Part shown: one piece after another, positions 36,861 to 45,620 of the stretch | Layout of the letters: the number at the start of each line of letters is the position of its first letter | Position numbering within the stretch: the stretch's first letter is position 1 | Source of the DNA: Halogeometricum pallidum JCM 14848 | GTDB taxonomy: Archaea; Halobacteriota; Halobacteria; Halobacteriales; Haloferacaceae | Direction of reading: 5' to 3' | Assembly: GCF_000337095.1 (NCBI RefSeq) | Contig: NZ_AOIV01000027.1 | Location: 92,516-156,515 of the forward strand | DNA: 64,000 nucleotides | Made by a program: the position numbers and the translations under genes | Notes under the pieces: generated by a model | The model's input: only the letters and a program-made list of their open reading frames with translations | The model's database searches: none | What the model was told of the DNA's origin: nothing

Positions 36861-37934
36861 CTACGTCAGTGTGACCGGCGGCATGTCGAGAAACGCCGTT
36901 TCGTAGCCCTCGTGTCGGGCGACCTGCGGGGGAACGTCGACCGTAATTTCGAGCGTCTCCGACCCGGTCAGACCGGGGGCCGGGGCGCCGTAGTGAAAGC
37001 CGAGTTCGGGGTCCAACCCCGCCGCCAGCGACCCCGAGAACGACGCGCCGCCGTCGGCGGAAGCGCCGAGCGCCATCCCCGGTATCGCCAGCCGGTTGTA
37101 CGGCGTCCGCGGCGAGACGGCGAGGTACGGGTCCTCGCCGAACCGCGCGGCCTCCACGATGGACGCGAGGAACACCGCGTCGCCCGTGCTCCCGCGTCCG
37201 AGTGCGGTGCCGGGGAGTCGCTCCGGCGCTCGACCGACCGGTATCGCCTCCATCTCCATGGGCTCCACCGCGCCGCGTTCGCCCTTCCGGTCGTCGAGCA
37301 TCCGGTAGCTGACGTCGTTCAGCGCCCGCGCGGAGAACTCGAAGCCGACGGCGCCCTCAGCGGGGGTGCCGAACTTCCCCTCGTAAGCCCCGAAGCGGTT
37401 CGCGTCGACGCCGCCGACGCTCACCGCTACGTCGTACGCGCCGTCGCCGTCCAGCGGGAAGTTCGCGCCGTAGTGGACACCCATCCGCTGTGAGAGCATC
37501 GGGTAGATGACCTCCTGGCTCACGAGTTCCCCTCCCTTCGATATCTCCAGCGAGAGGCCGGTGTTCGGAACCACGCGCCCCGTCTCGGGATCCCACACCG
37601 ACGCCATCAGGTGGACGCTGTCCGCCTCGATTATCGCCGTCTCCCTCGCGACGAACGCGCCGTCCTCCTCCTTCTCGACGACCCAGAAGCGGTGCGGGTA
37701 CGAGTACGCCACGCCCGCCCGCAGGTCGCCCACGTCGGTCGTCCCGGCCGTCTTCATCCCCTCGACGTGCGTCGGGGCGTAGACGGCGTCCGGGCGGTTC
37801 TCGACGAGGGGCGGTTCGCCGCCCGCCCCCGTCGACGCCCGCTTCGTCTCGAACAGGTCCGACCCGCCGAGACACCCGCCGACCGCGCCGGCCGTCGCGG
37901 CCCCCGCAACGGCGAGAAACCGTCGTCGTTTCAT
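36861..37934 (-). CDS. P19-like Tat lipoprotein, putative metal-binding (DUF7350-type)
   Basis: This 357-residue lipoprotein has RRRFLAVAGAATAGAVGGC as signal with lipobox GGC. Residues about 75-180 resemble the P19/Tp34 iron-transport fold: YSYPHRFWVVEKE, VHLMASVWDPETGRVVPNTGLSLEI and LSQRMGVHYGANFPLDGDGAYDVAVSV. The C-terminal half repeats a similar sandwich ending ITVDVPPQVARHEGYETAF. I recall it as the DUF7350 family. P19 proteins bind Cu and support iron uptake; the local metal genes (ZIP, multicopper oxidase) agree. Function is inferred. Confidence 0.7.
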   Translation of the reverse strand: MKRRRFLAVAGAATAGAVGGCLGGSDLFETKRASTGAGGEPPLVENRPDAVYAPTHVEGMKTAGTTDVGDLRAGVAYSYPHRFWVVEKEEDGAFVARETAIIEADSVHLMASVWDPETGRVVPNTGLSLEISKGGELVSQEVIYPMLSQRMGVHYGANFPLDGDGAYDVAVSVGGVDANRFGAYEGKFGTPAEGAVGFEFSARALNDVSYRMLDDRKGERGAVEPMEMEAIPVGRAPERLPGTALGRGSTGDAVFLASIVEAARFGEDPYLAVSPRTPYNRLAIPGMALGASADGGASFSGSLAAGLDPELGFHYGAPAPGLTGSETLEITVDVPPQVARHEGYETAFLDMPPVTLT

Positions 37935-38036
37935 ATCCGAGAGAGCGATTCAGCGCGGATACCAGTTCTGGTGCACTCTGCGAACGTTCGCGTCTTCCGG
38001 AGACAGACTCTTGTCCGTCGCTCGCCGACTCGCCGC

Positions 38037-38219
38037 ATGGACGCGCCGAATCGGTCGCATCTGGATTGGAAGGTCGCGGGGGCGGGGTTCTCGCTGCTGC
38101 CCGTCGGCGTCGGCGTGGTGACGGGGAACCCGCTGTTGGGCGTCGCCGCGGTGTGCTGTCTCCTCCTCGCCGTCGGTCTGGTGTACCCGTTCGCCACGTT
38201 CGCATCCGAGTCGGAGTGA
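38037..38219 (+). CDS. 60-aa membrane protein
   Basis: This small protein starts MDAPNRSHLDWKVAGAGFSLLPVGVGVVT and has two hydrophobic helices (about 13-32 and 35-55) around a short GNPLLG turn, and an acidic end ASESE. No homologue is recognised. It is divergent from the P19-like gene, 100 bp away. Confidence 0.65.
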   Translation: MDAPNRSHLDWKVAGAGFSLLPVGVGVVTGNPLLGVAAVCCLLLAVGLVYPFATFASESE

Positions 38220-38320
38220 CCCCGGCCGGCGAGTATCGCGTACGCGTACACGGGCGCGTCGGCACGTCCGTTCGCGGGCGTTACTCTCGGAAACGGCTGC
38301 CGAGTTCGACGCGCGCCCGG

Positions 38321-39211
38321 CTATCCGAGCACCACGTCGAGCGTTAGCATGACGGCGGCGCCGGCCATCATTCCGAGCGTCGCGAGTCGTTCGTGGCCGT
38401 GCATGTGCGTCTCGGGGATTATCTCGTCGCCGATGACGTACAGCATTCCGCCGGCGGCGAACCCCATCGCGTACGGAAGGACGGGGGCGGCGATGACGAC
38501 GGCCCACGCGCCGAGAACCGCCAGCGGTATCTCCACGGCGCCCGCGCGGATGCCGGCGACGGCGGCGTAGTACCGCCGGCCCATCCCGGCGTTGATGGCC
38601 GCGACCGAGACGGCTAACCCTTCGGGGATGTTCTGGATGCCGATGGCGAGCATGAGGGCGATGGCGTTGCTCACGTCGCCCGACCCGAATCCGACGCCGA
38701 CGGCCAGCCCCTCGGGCATGTTGTGGAGCGTGATGGCGACGGTGAACAGCAAGACGCCGAGGACGCGCGAGTCGGCGTCCCGCGCCATCTCCTCGGCCCG
38801 CTTCATCCCGCCGTCGGTCTCGGCGCGTTCGGACAACCGCCCGCTGACGAGGGGGCCGACGTACCGAACCCAGTGTTCGGCTTGGTCGAGGAGGGCGACG
38901 CCGAGGACGAACCCGACGAGCACCGGGACGATGCCGGAAAACTCGAACCCGCCGACCGCGAAGGGGCGGTACGAGGGGTCGGAGGCGAACTCGATGCCGG
39001 GCAGCAACAGACTCGTGAAACTCGCAGACAGCATCACGCCGGCGGCGACGCCCAACGCGCCGTCCAGCGCGCGTTCGGTCGGGTTCCGCCACACTAACAC
39101 CAGCATCGCCCCGAGCAGATTCATCCCGGCGATGACGACGCCGCCCGCGAGTCCCTGTATCACGGGGTTCGTTCCGACCAGGTCGACGAACGCCTGTTCT
39201 ACGGACGCCAC
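38321..39211 (-). CDS. ZIP-family metal transporter
   Basis: This 296-residue transporter has eight helices. The metal-site helix pair holds LFTVAITLHNMPEGLAVGVGF (about 155-175) and AIGIQNIPEGLAVSV (about 188-202); the HNxPEG and QNIPEG signatures belong to the GufA-type ZIP branch. A His-rich TPETHMHGHERL loop near the C terminus (about 270) may sense or guide metal. Substrates in the family are Zn, Fe and Mn. It probably works with the P19-like lipoprotein or for general metal uptake. Confidence 0.92.
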   Translation of the reverse strand: MASVEQAFVDLVGTNPVIQGLAGGVVIAGMNLLGAMLVLVWRNPTERALDGALGVAAGVMLSASFTSLLLPGIEFASDPSYRPFAVGGFEFSGIVPVLVGFVLGVALLDQAEHWVRYVGPLVSGRLSERAETDGGMKRAEEMARDADSRVLGVLLFTVAITLHNMPEGLAVGVGFGSGDVSNAIALMLAIGIQNIPEGLAVSVAAINAGMGRRYYAAVAGIRAGAVEIPLAVLGAWAVVIAAPVLPYAMGFAAGGMLYVIGDEIIPETHMHGHERLATLGMMAGAAVMLTLDVVLG

Positions 39212-39388
39212 GCTCGATATCCTCCGGAGACCGCGAAAGTAGACATACTCTATCTGTGTCTCGGAGAAACGTAAAACTGTAGCGGGTGCGACGGGACGCG
39301 GTCGGTCGGCCCTTCCTCGGGATTCGCGCCGTTCGGCCGTCAGAACGACCCCACAAGAGTTATCCTGACCGAACGTTCACTCTTCCGC

Positions 39389-39817
39389 ATGGAGCGGAAC
39401 TCGCAGAAGCGTCCGTGGCTCGCCGCCCTTCTCGGGTTGGTCACGGGCGCCGGGCACGTCTACCTCCGCCGGTGGAAACGGGCGGTCGGGTGGATCACTC
39501 TCTCGTTCGCCACGTCGCTGCTGGTCGTCGACCCGACCGCACTCCAGGCGTTCTACGAGGGGACGGGACCCGTCGAACCGGTCCTGCCGGTACTCGTCGT
39601 CGGCTTCGCCAGCCTGTTCGACGCCTACTTCCTCGCCCGCGCGCAGAACGAGGCGGCGCGTCGCACCGCCGGCGCGGACGGGACCGTCACGCACTGCCCG
39701 CACTGCGGGAAGGAACTCGACGGCGACATCGACTTCTGCCCCTGGTGTACGAGCGAACTCGACGACGTTCGGGTCGCCTCGCCCCCTGACGGCTCCAACC
39801 CGGACGCGCGCGAGTAA
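39389..39817 (+). CDS. Membrane protein with C-terminal zinc ribbon
   Basis: This 142-residue protein has three hydrophobic segments (about 10-30, 34-50 and 63-85) and a zinc ribbon THCPHCGKELDGDIDFCPWCTSEL (about 101-124) with two CxxC pairs. This layout (membrane stretch plus zinc ribbon) is frequent in haloarchaea, often tied to membrane protein quality control, but no role is established. It lies between the ZIP gene and the response regulator on the plus strand. Confidence 0.8.
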   Translation: MERNSQKRPWLAALLGLVTGAGHVYLRRWKRAVGWITLSFATSLLVVDPTALQAFYEGTGPVEPVLPVLVVGFASLFDAYFLARAQNEAARRTAGADGTVTHCPHCGKELDGDIDFCPWCTSELDDVRVASPPDGSNPDARE

Positions 39818-39875
39818 ATTTCTTCGTCTCTCTGACCTGTTTCTCTCCGGCCCTTCGACCGCATCCGTCCTCGCG

Positions 39876-40706
39876 TCACTCCCCGGCGTCGAGTCCGGCG
39901 TCGGCGGCGACGCCCTCGGGGTCTTGTAGTTCGTCGGCCAACTCGTCGCGCCGTCGCACGAGTTCCTGATAGGCGTCGATGTCCCTGTCGCCGTTGAACG
40001 CGGCGGTCTTCGCGAGCGCCGAGAGATATCGGCGGACCGTCTCCTCGCGCGGCGTCAACAGGTCCTCGACCGTCTCCGTCAGCCCCGTCGCCGTCACCGG
40101 CTTCCGAAGGTAGCGGTCGAACGGGACGGTCAGCGCCGCCTCGTCCAGTCGGTCCGACGCGAGCAGCACCACCTGGACCGACGGGTACTCCTCGGCGATG
40201 CGGCGGGCGACCCGTTCGCCGGCGACTTCGGGCATCTTTCGGTCGAGGAGCACCACGTCCACGGAGTCGTCGACCATCGCGAGCCCCTCGCTCCCGTCGT
40301 TGGCGGCGCGGACCTCGTAGCCTTCCAGCATCGACGCGTACAGTTCAGTCAGGCGCGCATCGTCGTCGACGACCAACACGACGGGCACGCCGTCGGCATG
40401 GTAACGCTCGGACCACCGGCCCAAGTCCAACAGCACCTCGGAGAGGGCGCTCCCCGCCTCGGTCGGGGCGTACTCGACGCGGAGCGGTCGCTCCTGTAGT
40501 TCGCGTCGTTCGACGACGCCGGACTCCGTGAGGTCGGCGAGCGTCTCGTTGAGTACCTTCGAGGAGACGTCCAGTCGGCGTTCGAGTTCGGAGAACCCCG
40601 CCGGCCCGTCAGCCACCAGCGAGTAGACGACGGCCGGATGCCACTTTTTCCCGACGATGGTCGCCCCGTCGAGGACGGCCCGAAGCGGCGGTTCTCGGTC
40701 GCTCAT
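39876..40706 (-). CDS. wHTH-receiver-HalX transcriptional regulator
   Basis: This 276-residue protein begins with a HxlR-type winged helix (about 5-95: AVLDGATIVGKKWHPAVVYSLVADG, FSELERRLDVSSKVLNETLADL). A receiver domain follows (about 100-215: VVLVVDDDARLTELYA, phospho-acceptor Asp in VVLLDRKMPEVAG, Lys in DRYLRKPV), then a HalX C-terminal domain (LLTPREETVRRYLSALAKTAAF). The receiver is intact. ATG 40706 is used rather than the long upstream in-frame extension, which is basic and unlike a haloarchaeal protein. HalX is usually paired with a receiver; the added HxlR domain gives a direct DNA-binding output. It lies 360 bp from the histidine kinase. Confidence 0.85.
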   Translation of the reverse strand: MSDREPPLRAVLDGATIVGKKWHPAVVYSLVADGPAGFSELERRLDVSSKVLNETLADLTESGVVERRELQERPLRVEYAPTEAGSALSEVLLDLGRWSERYHADGVPVVLVVDDDARLTELYASMLEGYEVRAANDGSEGLAMVDDSVDVVLLDRKMPEVAGERVARRIAEEYPSVQVVLLASDRLDEAALTVPFDRYLRKPVTATGLTETVEDLLTPREETVRRYLSALAKTAAFNGDRDIDAYQELVRRRDELADELQDPEGVAADAGLDAGE

Positions 40707-40836
40707 CGTCAGCCCATCTGCCAGCCCGACTGATAACGATTTCTCTCGTCGTTCGTGGTGTCGGGAAAAGCGCCGCGCGGCGGAACGTGGCGGAGGGGGG
40801 ATGGATGGGGGTGCGCCAGTGAAGGCGCGTCGCCGT

Positions 40837-40900
40837 CGCATCCACCGAAAGGGGGGGAGACACCGCGCGTTCGCGCGGTGTCGGATGAACGGTGGATGCG
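40837..40900. repeat. Nested stem-loop in the regulator-kinase intergenic region
   Basis: Outer arms CGCATCCACC (40837-40846) and GGTGGATGCG (40891-40900) are exact reverse complements. Inside lies a second perfect stem GACACCGCGCG/CGCGCGGTGTC (40859-40882). Together they make one long hairpin of about 64 nt. It may be a structured RNA, a terminator for the kinase transcript or a cruciform. Beyond it the 356-bp gap holds a TATTAAAAG element near 41011 and no gene. Confidence 0.6.
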
Positions 40901-41062
40901 AGTCCCGCCGTGTCGAACGCTCTCGTGTGCCAGACGACACAGTGACGCTTCGCAGTGGGGGTCCGTATCGGCAGGACCCGGTCGCACTGGCGACTGTCTC
41001 TACTCCCGGCTATTAAAAGACTCTTAGCTAACCCTCCGGTCGGCATCTCGCTTACCTCGAGG

Positions 41063-42178
41063 TTAGCCCGATACGCGCAGTTCGACGACGAACGCGCCGT
41101 CGTCAACTTTCACGTCTCCGCCGTAGGCGTCCACGAGTCGTTCGACGAGATACCGGTCGATGCCGGCGTCGGAGCGTTCGAGGTCGGTTCCCGTCCCGAA
41201 CGCCGGTTCCGCGCGGACGCCCTCGCCGTCCGGGTCGGCGTCCGCCACGCGGACGCGAACGGTGTCGCCGTCGCGTTCGGCCGAGACGCGAAGCGCGGGG
41301 GCGTCGCCGCGGTAGTTCGACACCGCCTCGTTCAGCAAACTCCGGAACACCGACCCGAGGAGGTGGTTGGCGGCGACGCGGCACGCCGGCACCGCGTCGA
41401 GTTCGATGGTCACTCCGGGGAACGTCTCGCGCCGCGACTGCACCGCCTTCCGAAGCGCCTCGCCGAGGTCGGTCGGTTCGACGGCGGTGGCCGCCTCGTC
41501 GGTGACGGTCGCCGCCGCGTCGCCCGCCACGTCGGTCAGTTCCAGCGTGTGCCGGCCGTTGTCGAGAATTCTGTCGAGGATGTCCTCGCCGCCCTCTGAG
41601 ACGTGGTCGCGGAGGACGTCCGCCCACCCGACGATGACGGCCATGTCGTTGCGGATGTCGTGCCGGAAGAGTCGGTCGAGCGCCTCCAACTCGGCCACCC
41701 GCTCGGTCGGGGTAAGTCTCTCGGCGGTGCGACCGGACTCGGAGACGGCCGCGCGGACGCGGCCTTCGAGCGTCGCCACCTCTCGTTCCGCGACCCCGCC
41801 TGCCCCCGTGTCCGCTCCCCCCATCGATTCATCGGTCCCGCCGTCAGATCGGTCGTCGACCTCGCCGGCGATGACGTAGTCCGCCGCGCCGGCGTGCAGG
41901 GCCTCCCGCACCGTTCGCTCGTCGCCGACGGCCGTGTACAGTACCACCGGTAGCCGCGGCGCAGCGGCGCGAACCGCTCGCACCACCTCGACCCCGTCCC
42001 CGTCGGCCAGCGCGTAGTTCGTCACGACGCAGTCGTACGCCTCGGCGTCGCGTTCGGCGGCCGTCCACCCGGCGGCCCGTTCTATCTCGAACCCGGCCCG
42101 GTCCGCGAGTCGCTCCGCCGACACCGGCGTCGGATCGTCGTCACCCTCGACGAACAGCACCCGCACCCGTCTCTCCAT
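41063..42178 (-). CDS. Histidine kinase with degenerate N-terminal receiver
   Basis: This 371-residue protein has an N-terminal receiver-like domain (about 5-115), a short linker, a HisKA region with the phospho-acceptor His in LFRHDIRNDMAV (about 165-176) and an HATPase domain with the conserved Asn in SLLNEAVSNYRGDAP (about 285), ending at about 371 with YGGDVKVDDGAFVVEL. The receiver lacks the phospho-acceptor Asp: the position reads CVVTNYALADGDG, and the Lys-bearing end reads VIAGEVDD. It therefore looks like a pseudo-receiver that could bind but not be phosphorylated. No membrane segment, so it is cytoplasmic. It may pair with the wHTH-receiver-HalX regulator on the same strand. Confidence 0.85.
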   Translation of the reverse strand: MERRVRVLFVEGDDDPTPVSAERLADRAGFEIERAAGWTAAERDAEAYDCVVTNYALADGDGVEVVRAVRAAAPRLPVVLYTAVGDERTVREALHAGAADYVIAGEVDDRSDGGTDESMGGADTGAGGVAEREVATLEGRVRAAVSESGRTAERLTPTERVAELEALDRLFRHDIRNDMAVIVGWADVLRDHVSEGGEDILDRILDNGRHTLELTDVAGDAAATVTDEAATAVEPTDLGEALRKAVQSRRETFPGVTIELDAVPACRVAANHLLGSVFRSLLNEAVSNYRGDAPALRVSAERDGDTVRVRVADADPDGEGVRAEPAFGTGTDLERSDAGIDRYLVERLVDAYGGDVKVDDGAFVVELRVSG

Positions 42179-42265
42179 ATGTCATCGATGGCGAACGAGT
42201 ACAAAAGTCTCGCGCCGTTCGTCCGCGGCGGGCGGCGGTCCGGGACTCCGCCGTTCGCCGCCGTC

Positions 42266-42694
42266 TCAGTCCCTCGCTGTGATGGCGGTGAAGTCGTCGA
42301 CGGGCATCACCGAGTAGTCGACGCTGAGAGTATCCTTCGTCGCGCGAATCCTTCCGACGAACGTGGAGATGTCCTCCAACTGTCCTTCGAGGACGAACAG
42401 TTCCATGCAGTAGTGCTCGCCGACGTGGCTGTGGAAGTTCGAGGCGACGAACCCCTCGTACTCGTGGCGCAGTTTCATCATCCGCTCTTCGACGCTGGTC
42501 GTCTCGTAGTCGAAGATGACGGTGACGACGGCCATCAGACGCCGGTCTTCGAGTCGCTTGTCCTCGAACTCCCCGAGGAGGTTCCGCGCCGCCTCGCGGA
42601 CGACTTCGCTCCGTCCCGTGTAGCCGTGTTCCTCTGCGAACGTGTCGATTCGCTCCAGCAGTTCCTCCGGCATGGAGACGCTGACAACGGTCAT
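42266..42694 (-). CDS. nikR: Nickel-responsive regulator NikR
   Basis: This 142-residue regulator has the ribbon-helix-helix N terminus [40 protein letters not shown] (1-40) and an ACT-like metal domain. The high-affinity Ni ligands of E. coli NikR have counterparts: a His in [10 protein letters not shown], and two His and a Cys in [15 protein letters not shown]. It should bind DNA as a tetramer in the presence of Ni. No nickel transporter gene (nik or cbi) is in the window. Its start is ATG 42694 with a TATA-like AATATG about 25 bp upstream. Confidence 0.88.
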   Translation of the reverse strand: MTVVSVSMPEELLERIDTFAEEHGYTGRSEVVREAARNLLGEFEDKRLEDRRLMAVVTVIFDYETTSVEERMMKLRHEYEGFVASNFHSHVGEHYCMELFVLEGQLEDISTFVGRIRATKDTLSVDYSVMPVDDFTAITARD

Positions 42695-42941
42695 GTATTA
42701 ACTCAACGCCGAAATCATATTAAGCTCTGTTATCGAGGCCGCACCGTTCCGACTCGCGCAGTGCCGTAACCGCGGTACCCCGGACGTTCCCGACGCTCGG
42801 GGTACGGACGATATTCGATGTTCGTCTCTGCGTATTCCTCCCCGTCGTTCGTCGTGTATTCGAACGTACGAGTTCGTTTCCTCTCGTTTCTTCGGAATTC
42901 AACGCAGAACTAAGTCCCGCGGGGGAGAATCGCCGGCCGAG

Positions 42942-43919
42942 ATGACCTCCCAAGTCGTCGCCAGCGACTACCACATGGTTCGCCCGGACATCCTCCGCGA
43001 GACGCTCAACGGCGTCGCCGAGGTGACCCTCGCGGAACTCGGTTCGACCGAACGCCTCGTCGACGCCTGCCGGCGCGTCGACGCCGACGCCGTCATCACC
43101 GACATCGCCACGCCCGTCACCGCCGAGGCCCTCGACGCACTGAACCTGTCGGCGGTCGCCCGCGCCGCCGTCGGCTTCGACAACATCGCCGTGGCGGCGG
43201 CCGAGGAACGCGGCGTCGTCGTCACGAACGTCCCCGGCTACTGCACCGACGAGGTGGCGACCCACACCGTCGCACTGCTGTTGTCGGCAGTCCGGGCCGT
43301 TCCCGAGGTGGACGAGCGCATCGGCGCGGGCGAGTGGCCGAACGCCGGTTCGGCCGGCAACGAGATACACCGCCTTGACGGGCGGACGATAGGGTTCGTC
43401 TCCTTCGGCGCCATCGCCCGTCGGACCGCCGAGATGGTCTCCGGGTTCGGCCTCGACGCGGTGACCTACGACCCGTACCTCGACTCCGACGACCTCGACG
43501 GCGCTCTCGACGTCGACCTCGTCGATTTCGAGACGCTGTTGGAGCGGTCCCACTACGTCGTCGTCAACGCGCCCGCGACCGACGAGACGCGCGGCATGTT
43601 CGACGCCGCGGCGTTCGAGCGGATGCGCGAAGACAGCGTCCTCGTCAACACCGGTCGCGGGGCCGTCGTCGACGAGGACGCCCTCGTGGACGCCCTCGAC
43701 GCCGGCGAGATAGACTGCGCGGCCCTCGACGTGTTCGAGTCCGAACCCCTCCCCTCGGCGTCGCCGCTCAGGGACCGCGCGGACGCCGTCGTCACCTCCC
43801 ACACCGCGTGGTACTCGCGGGAGGCGAGCGCCGAGGTGAACGAGACGGCCGCCGCGGACGTGCGCCGCGTGCTGACGGGTGAGACGCCGATACACGCCGT
43901 CGACCCCGACTGGGACTGA
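42942..43919 (+). CDS. D-isomer-specific 2-hydroxyacid dehydrogenase family protein
   Basis: This 325-residue dehydrogenase has the split catalytic domain with a Rossmann NAD domain (about 100-285). Catalytic residues are present: Arg in VLVNTGRGAVVDED, Glu in DVFESEPLPSASPL and His in VVTSHTAWYSREAS. The nucleotide-binding loop reads IGFVSFGAIARRTAE where the third Gly of GxGxxG is Ser/Phe-altered (GFVSFG), so coenzyme binding may differ. The SHTAWYS ending and C-terminal-binding-protein-like organisation put it in the CtBP/SerA-related group. The substrate is unknown. Start ATG 42942. Confidence 0.85.
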   Translation: MTSQVVASDYHMVRPDILRETLNGVAEVTLAELGSTERLVDACRRVDADAVITDIATPVTAEALDALNLSAVARAAVGFDNIAVAAAEERGVVVTNVPGYCTDEVATHTVALLLSAVRAVPEVDERIGAGEWPNAGSAGNEIHRLDGRTIGFVSFGAIARRTAEMVSGFGLDAVTYDPYLDSDDLDGALDVDLVDFETLLERSHYVVVNAPATDETRGMFDAAAFERMREDSVLVNTGRGAVVDEDALVDALDAGEIDCAALDVFESEPLPSASPLRDRADAVVTSHTAWYSREASAEVNETAAADVRRVLTGETPIHAVDPDWD

Positions 43920-43926
43920 GTCCCGC

Positions 43927-44619
43927 TCAGTCCCGGACGTACGTGTCGCGCACCGTCTTCGCCAACATCCCGTCGCGGTCGAAGACGATGTAGACGGCGA
44001 GGAACGGTTCGTCCAGCGGTCGCAGCACGAACACTTCGCGCGGTTGCTCGGACTCCGGCGGCACGTCGACGCTTCCCTCGCCCACGTCGACCCGGCGGAC
44101 GAGCGGTTCCAACGGCGTGACGCCGTCGCGGAACTCTTCAAACAGGTCGCGCGCGCCGGACTGCTTGGCGAAGACGTACAGCGCGCCGTTCGGGTCGCCG
44201 TCGGTGTTGCGGGTGACGCGGCCGTTCATCCCCTCGTTCTCCGCCTCCGCGACCATCCACGCCTGCTTGGCCGCCTCGAACATCCCGGTGACGCCGTCGG
44301 CGAAGGTGAACGTCGTCTCGGCGACGACCGAGACGTCCTCGAACCGCGGGTCGCCGTCGCGCCACGTCAGGTCGGCGTCGACGACGTTGCCCGCGGCGAG
44401 CGAGTCGACCGTCGCGGCGAGTTCGCCCTCGTAGCCCGTCGCGTCGACGTACGTCGGGTCGTACGACTCGTCGGGAGGCGCCGCGCCGTCCGGTCCTTCT
44501 CCGCCCGCGGTCGGGGCGTCCGCGGTCGAGGCGTCCGCGGACAGTTCCACGAGGAGGAGTTCGTCGGGGTCGCGGGGGCGTCCGAGGACGCGGTAGCGAC
44601 CCTCGGTTGTCAGATCCAT
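43927..44619 (-). CDS. Unknown haloarchaeal protein (probably DUF6663)
   Basis: This 230-residue protein starts MDLTTEGRYRVLGRPRDPDELLLVELS. A disordered Ala/Gly/Asp insert (about 28-50) precedes a body with GNVVDADLTWRDGDPRFEDVSVVAETTFTFADGV and NTDGDPNGALYVFAKQSGARDLFEEFRDG (about 130-160). The end REVFVLRPLDEPFLAVYIVFDRDGMLAKTVRDTY is strongly conserved in recalled haloarchaeal families (DUF6663, from memory). Soluble, no cofactor motif. It converges with the dehydrogenase gene seven bases away. Confidence 0.7.
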   Translation of the reverse strand: MDLTTEGRYRVLGRPRDPDELLLVELSADASTADAPTAGGEGPDGAAPPDESYDPTYVDATGYEGELAATVDSLAAGNVVDADLTWRDGDPRFEDVSVVAETTFTFADGVTGMFEAAKQAWMVAEAENEGMNGRVTRNTDGDPNGALYVFAKQSGARDLFEEFRDGVTPLEPLVRRVDVGEGSVDVPPESEQPREVFVLRPLDEPFLAVYIVFDRDGMLAKTVRDTYVRD

Positions 44620-44674
44620 GCCACCGCTTCCGGTCGAATCGAGAAAAGACGGGCGGTTTCGGCGGGGCGAGCGG

Positions 44675-45490
44675 TCACTCCGTCCCGCCCGGCGGCGCCC
44701 GCGGGCGCGTTCCCCGAACCGCCGCGCGTGCCTCGCCCTCGGTGAGGTCCCGGACCACGAGCAGTCCGTACGCGGCGACGAACACGCACGGGACGGCGAC
44801 GACGGCGGCGCCGACGACGATGCCGACGGGACCCCCGTTCAGGACGAGACCGGTGAGGAGGAGCGAGCAGGCGGCGCCGACCAACAGGTGCGCGAGTCCG
44901 TACGCCGCGTACGACCCGCCGCCGAGGGCGAGGCCGAGCGTGGTCGCTATCGCCTCGGAGAGACGTTCGTCGCGGACGACCACGACGAACGAGAGCCCGT
45001 AGGTGAGATACGAGACGACGAGGACGACGGCGAGAGCCACCGGCGGGACGACGAGCAACGGAAGCGCGGCGAACACGAGGGCCGCCCGGAGGAGGTTCGC
45101 ACCAGCGATTCGGAGGGTGAAGCGCCGGGCACTCTCGACGAACGACGGGCGCGACCCGTCGATTTGCCGCGACAGCGACCCGAGGAAGCCGGCTTCGAGC
45201 GCGGACGTGAGCAGCAGGCCGGAGAGGAACGCGACGACGAACAGGGGGACGGAGAGTGGACCGCCGAGAGGCGCGCCCCCCGCGCCGCCGGCCGGCCCGT
45301 TCGGCAGGGAGACGTACGTCCACAGGGTCGGCAGTCCCGACGGGAACGGGAACACGACACCGCCGACGCTATCGGTTTCGAGCGCGCGAGCGATTTTCGA
45401 AAAGGAGAGCACCGTCGCGGCGACGGGAACCGCGGCGAGGCGGAGCGACCCGACCGTCACCTCGGTCGCGCGGTCGTATCTGGAGGGCAC
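44675..45490 (-). CDS. Unknown membrane protein with about six helices
   Basis: This 271-residue protein is largely hydrophobic with about six membrane segments (near 12-30, 80-100, 135-165, 185-210, 220-245). A short amphipathic loop ARRFTLRIAGANLLRAALVF lies between. It resembles haloarchaeal multi-pass proteins with no assigned function (perhaps a YIF/DUF-type permease). The C terminus is basic and Pro/Arg-rich. It is followed by the DUF6663-type gene on the same strand. Confidence 0.7.
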   Translation of the reverse strand: MPSRYDRATEVTVGSLRLAAVPVAATVLSFSKIARALETDSVGGVVFPFPSGLPTLWTYVSLPNGPAGGAGGAPLGGPLSVPLFVVAFLSGLLLTSALEAGFLGSLSRQIDGSRPSFVESARRFTLRIAGANLLRAALVFAALPLLVVPPVALAVVLVVSYLTYGLSFVVVVRDERLSEAIATTLGLALGGGSYAAYGLAHLLVGAACSLLLTGLVLNGGPVGIVVGAAVVAVPCVFVAAYGLLVVRDLTEGEARAAVRGTRPRAPPGGTE

Positions 45491-45620
45491 GCAAACACGT
45501 TACTTCTGTGTCACAAATACGTGTCGCTTCGCCGCACCTCACCGACTGCGAGGGGGCGGGAGAGACCCACCGTCCGAGCGCGTCCGGACGAGCGGGTCGC
45601 GGCCGGGAGGCGTTCAGTGT

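Noticed and set aside
40707-40940. N-terminal extension of the wHTH-receiver gene
   Set aside because: The added residues are Arg/His/Pro-rich and overlap the nested hairpins; the ATG at 40706 is followed directly by a HxlR domain.
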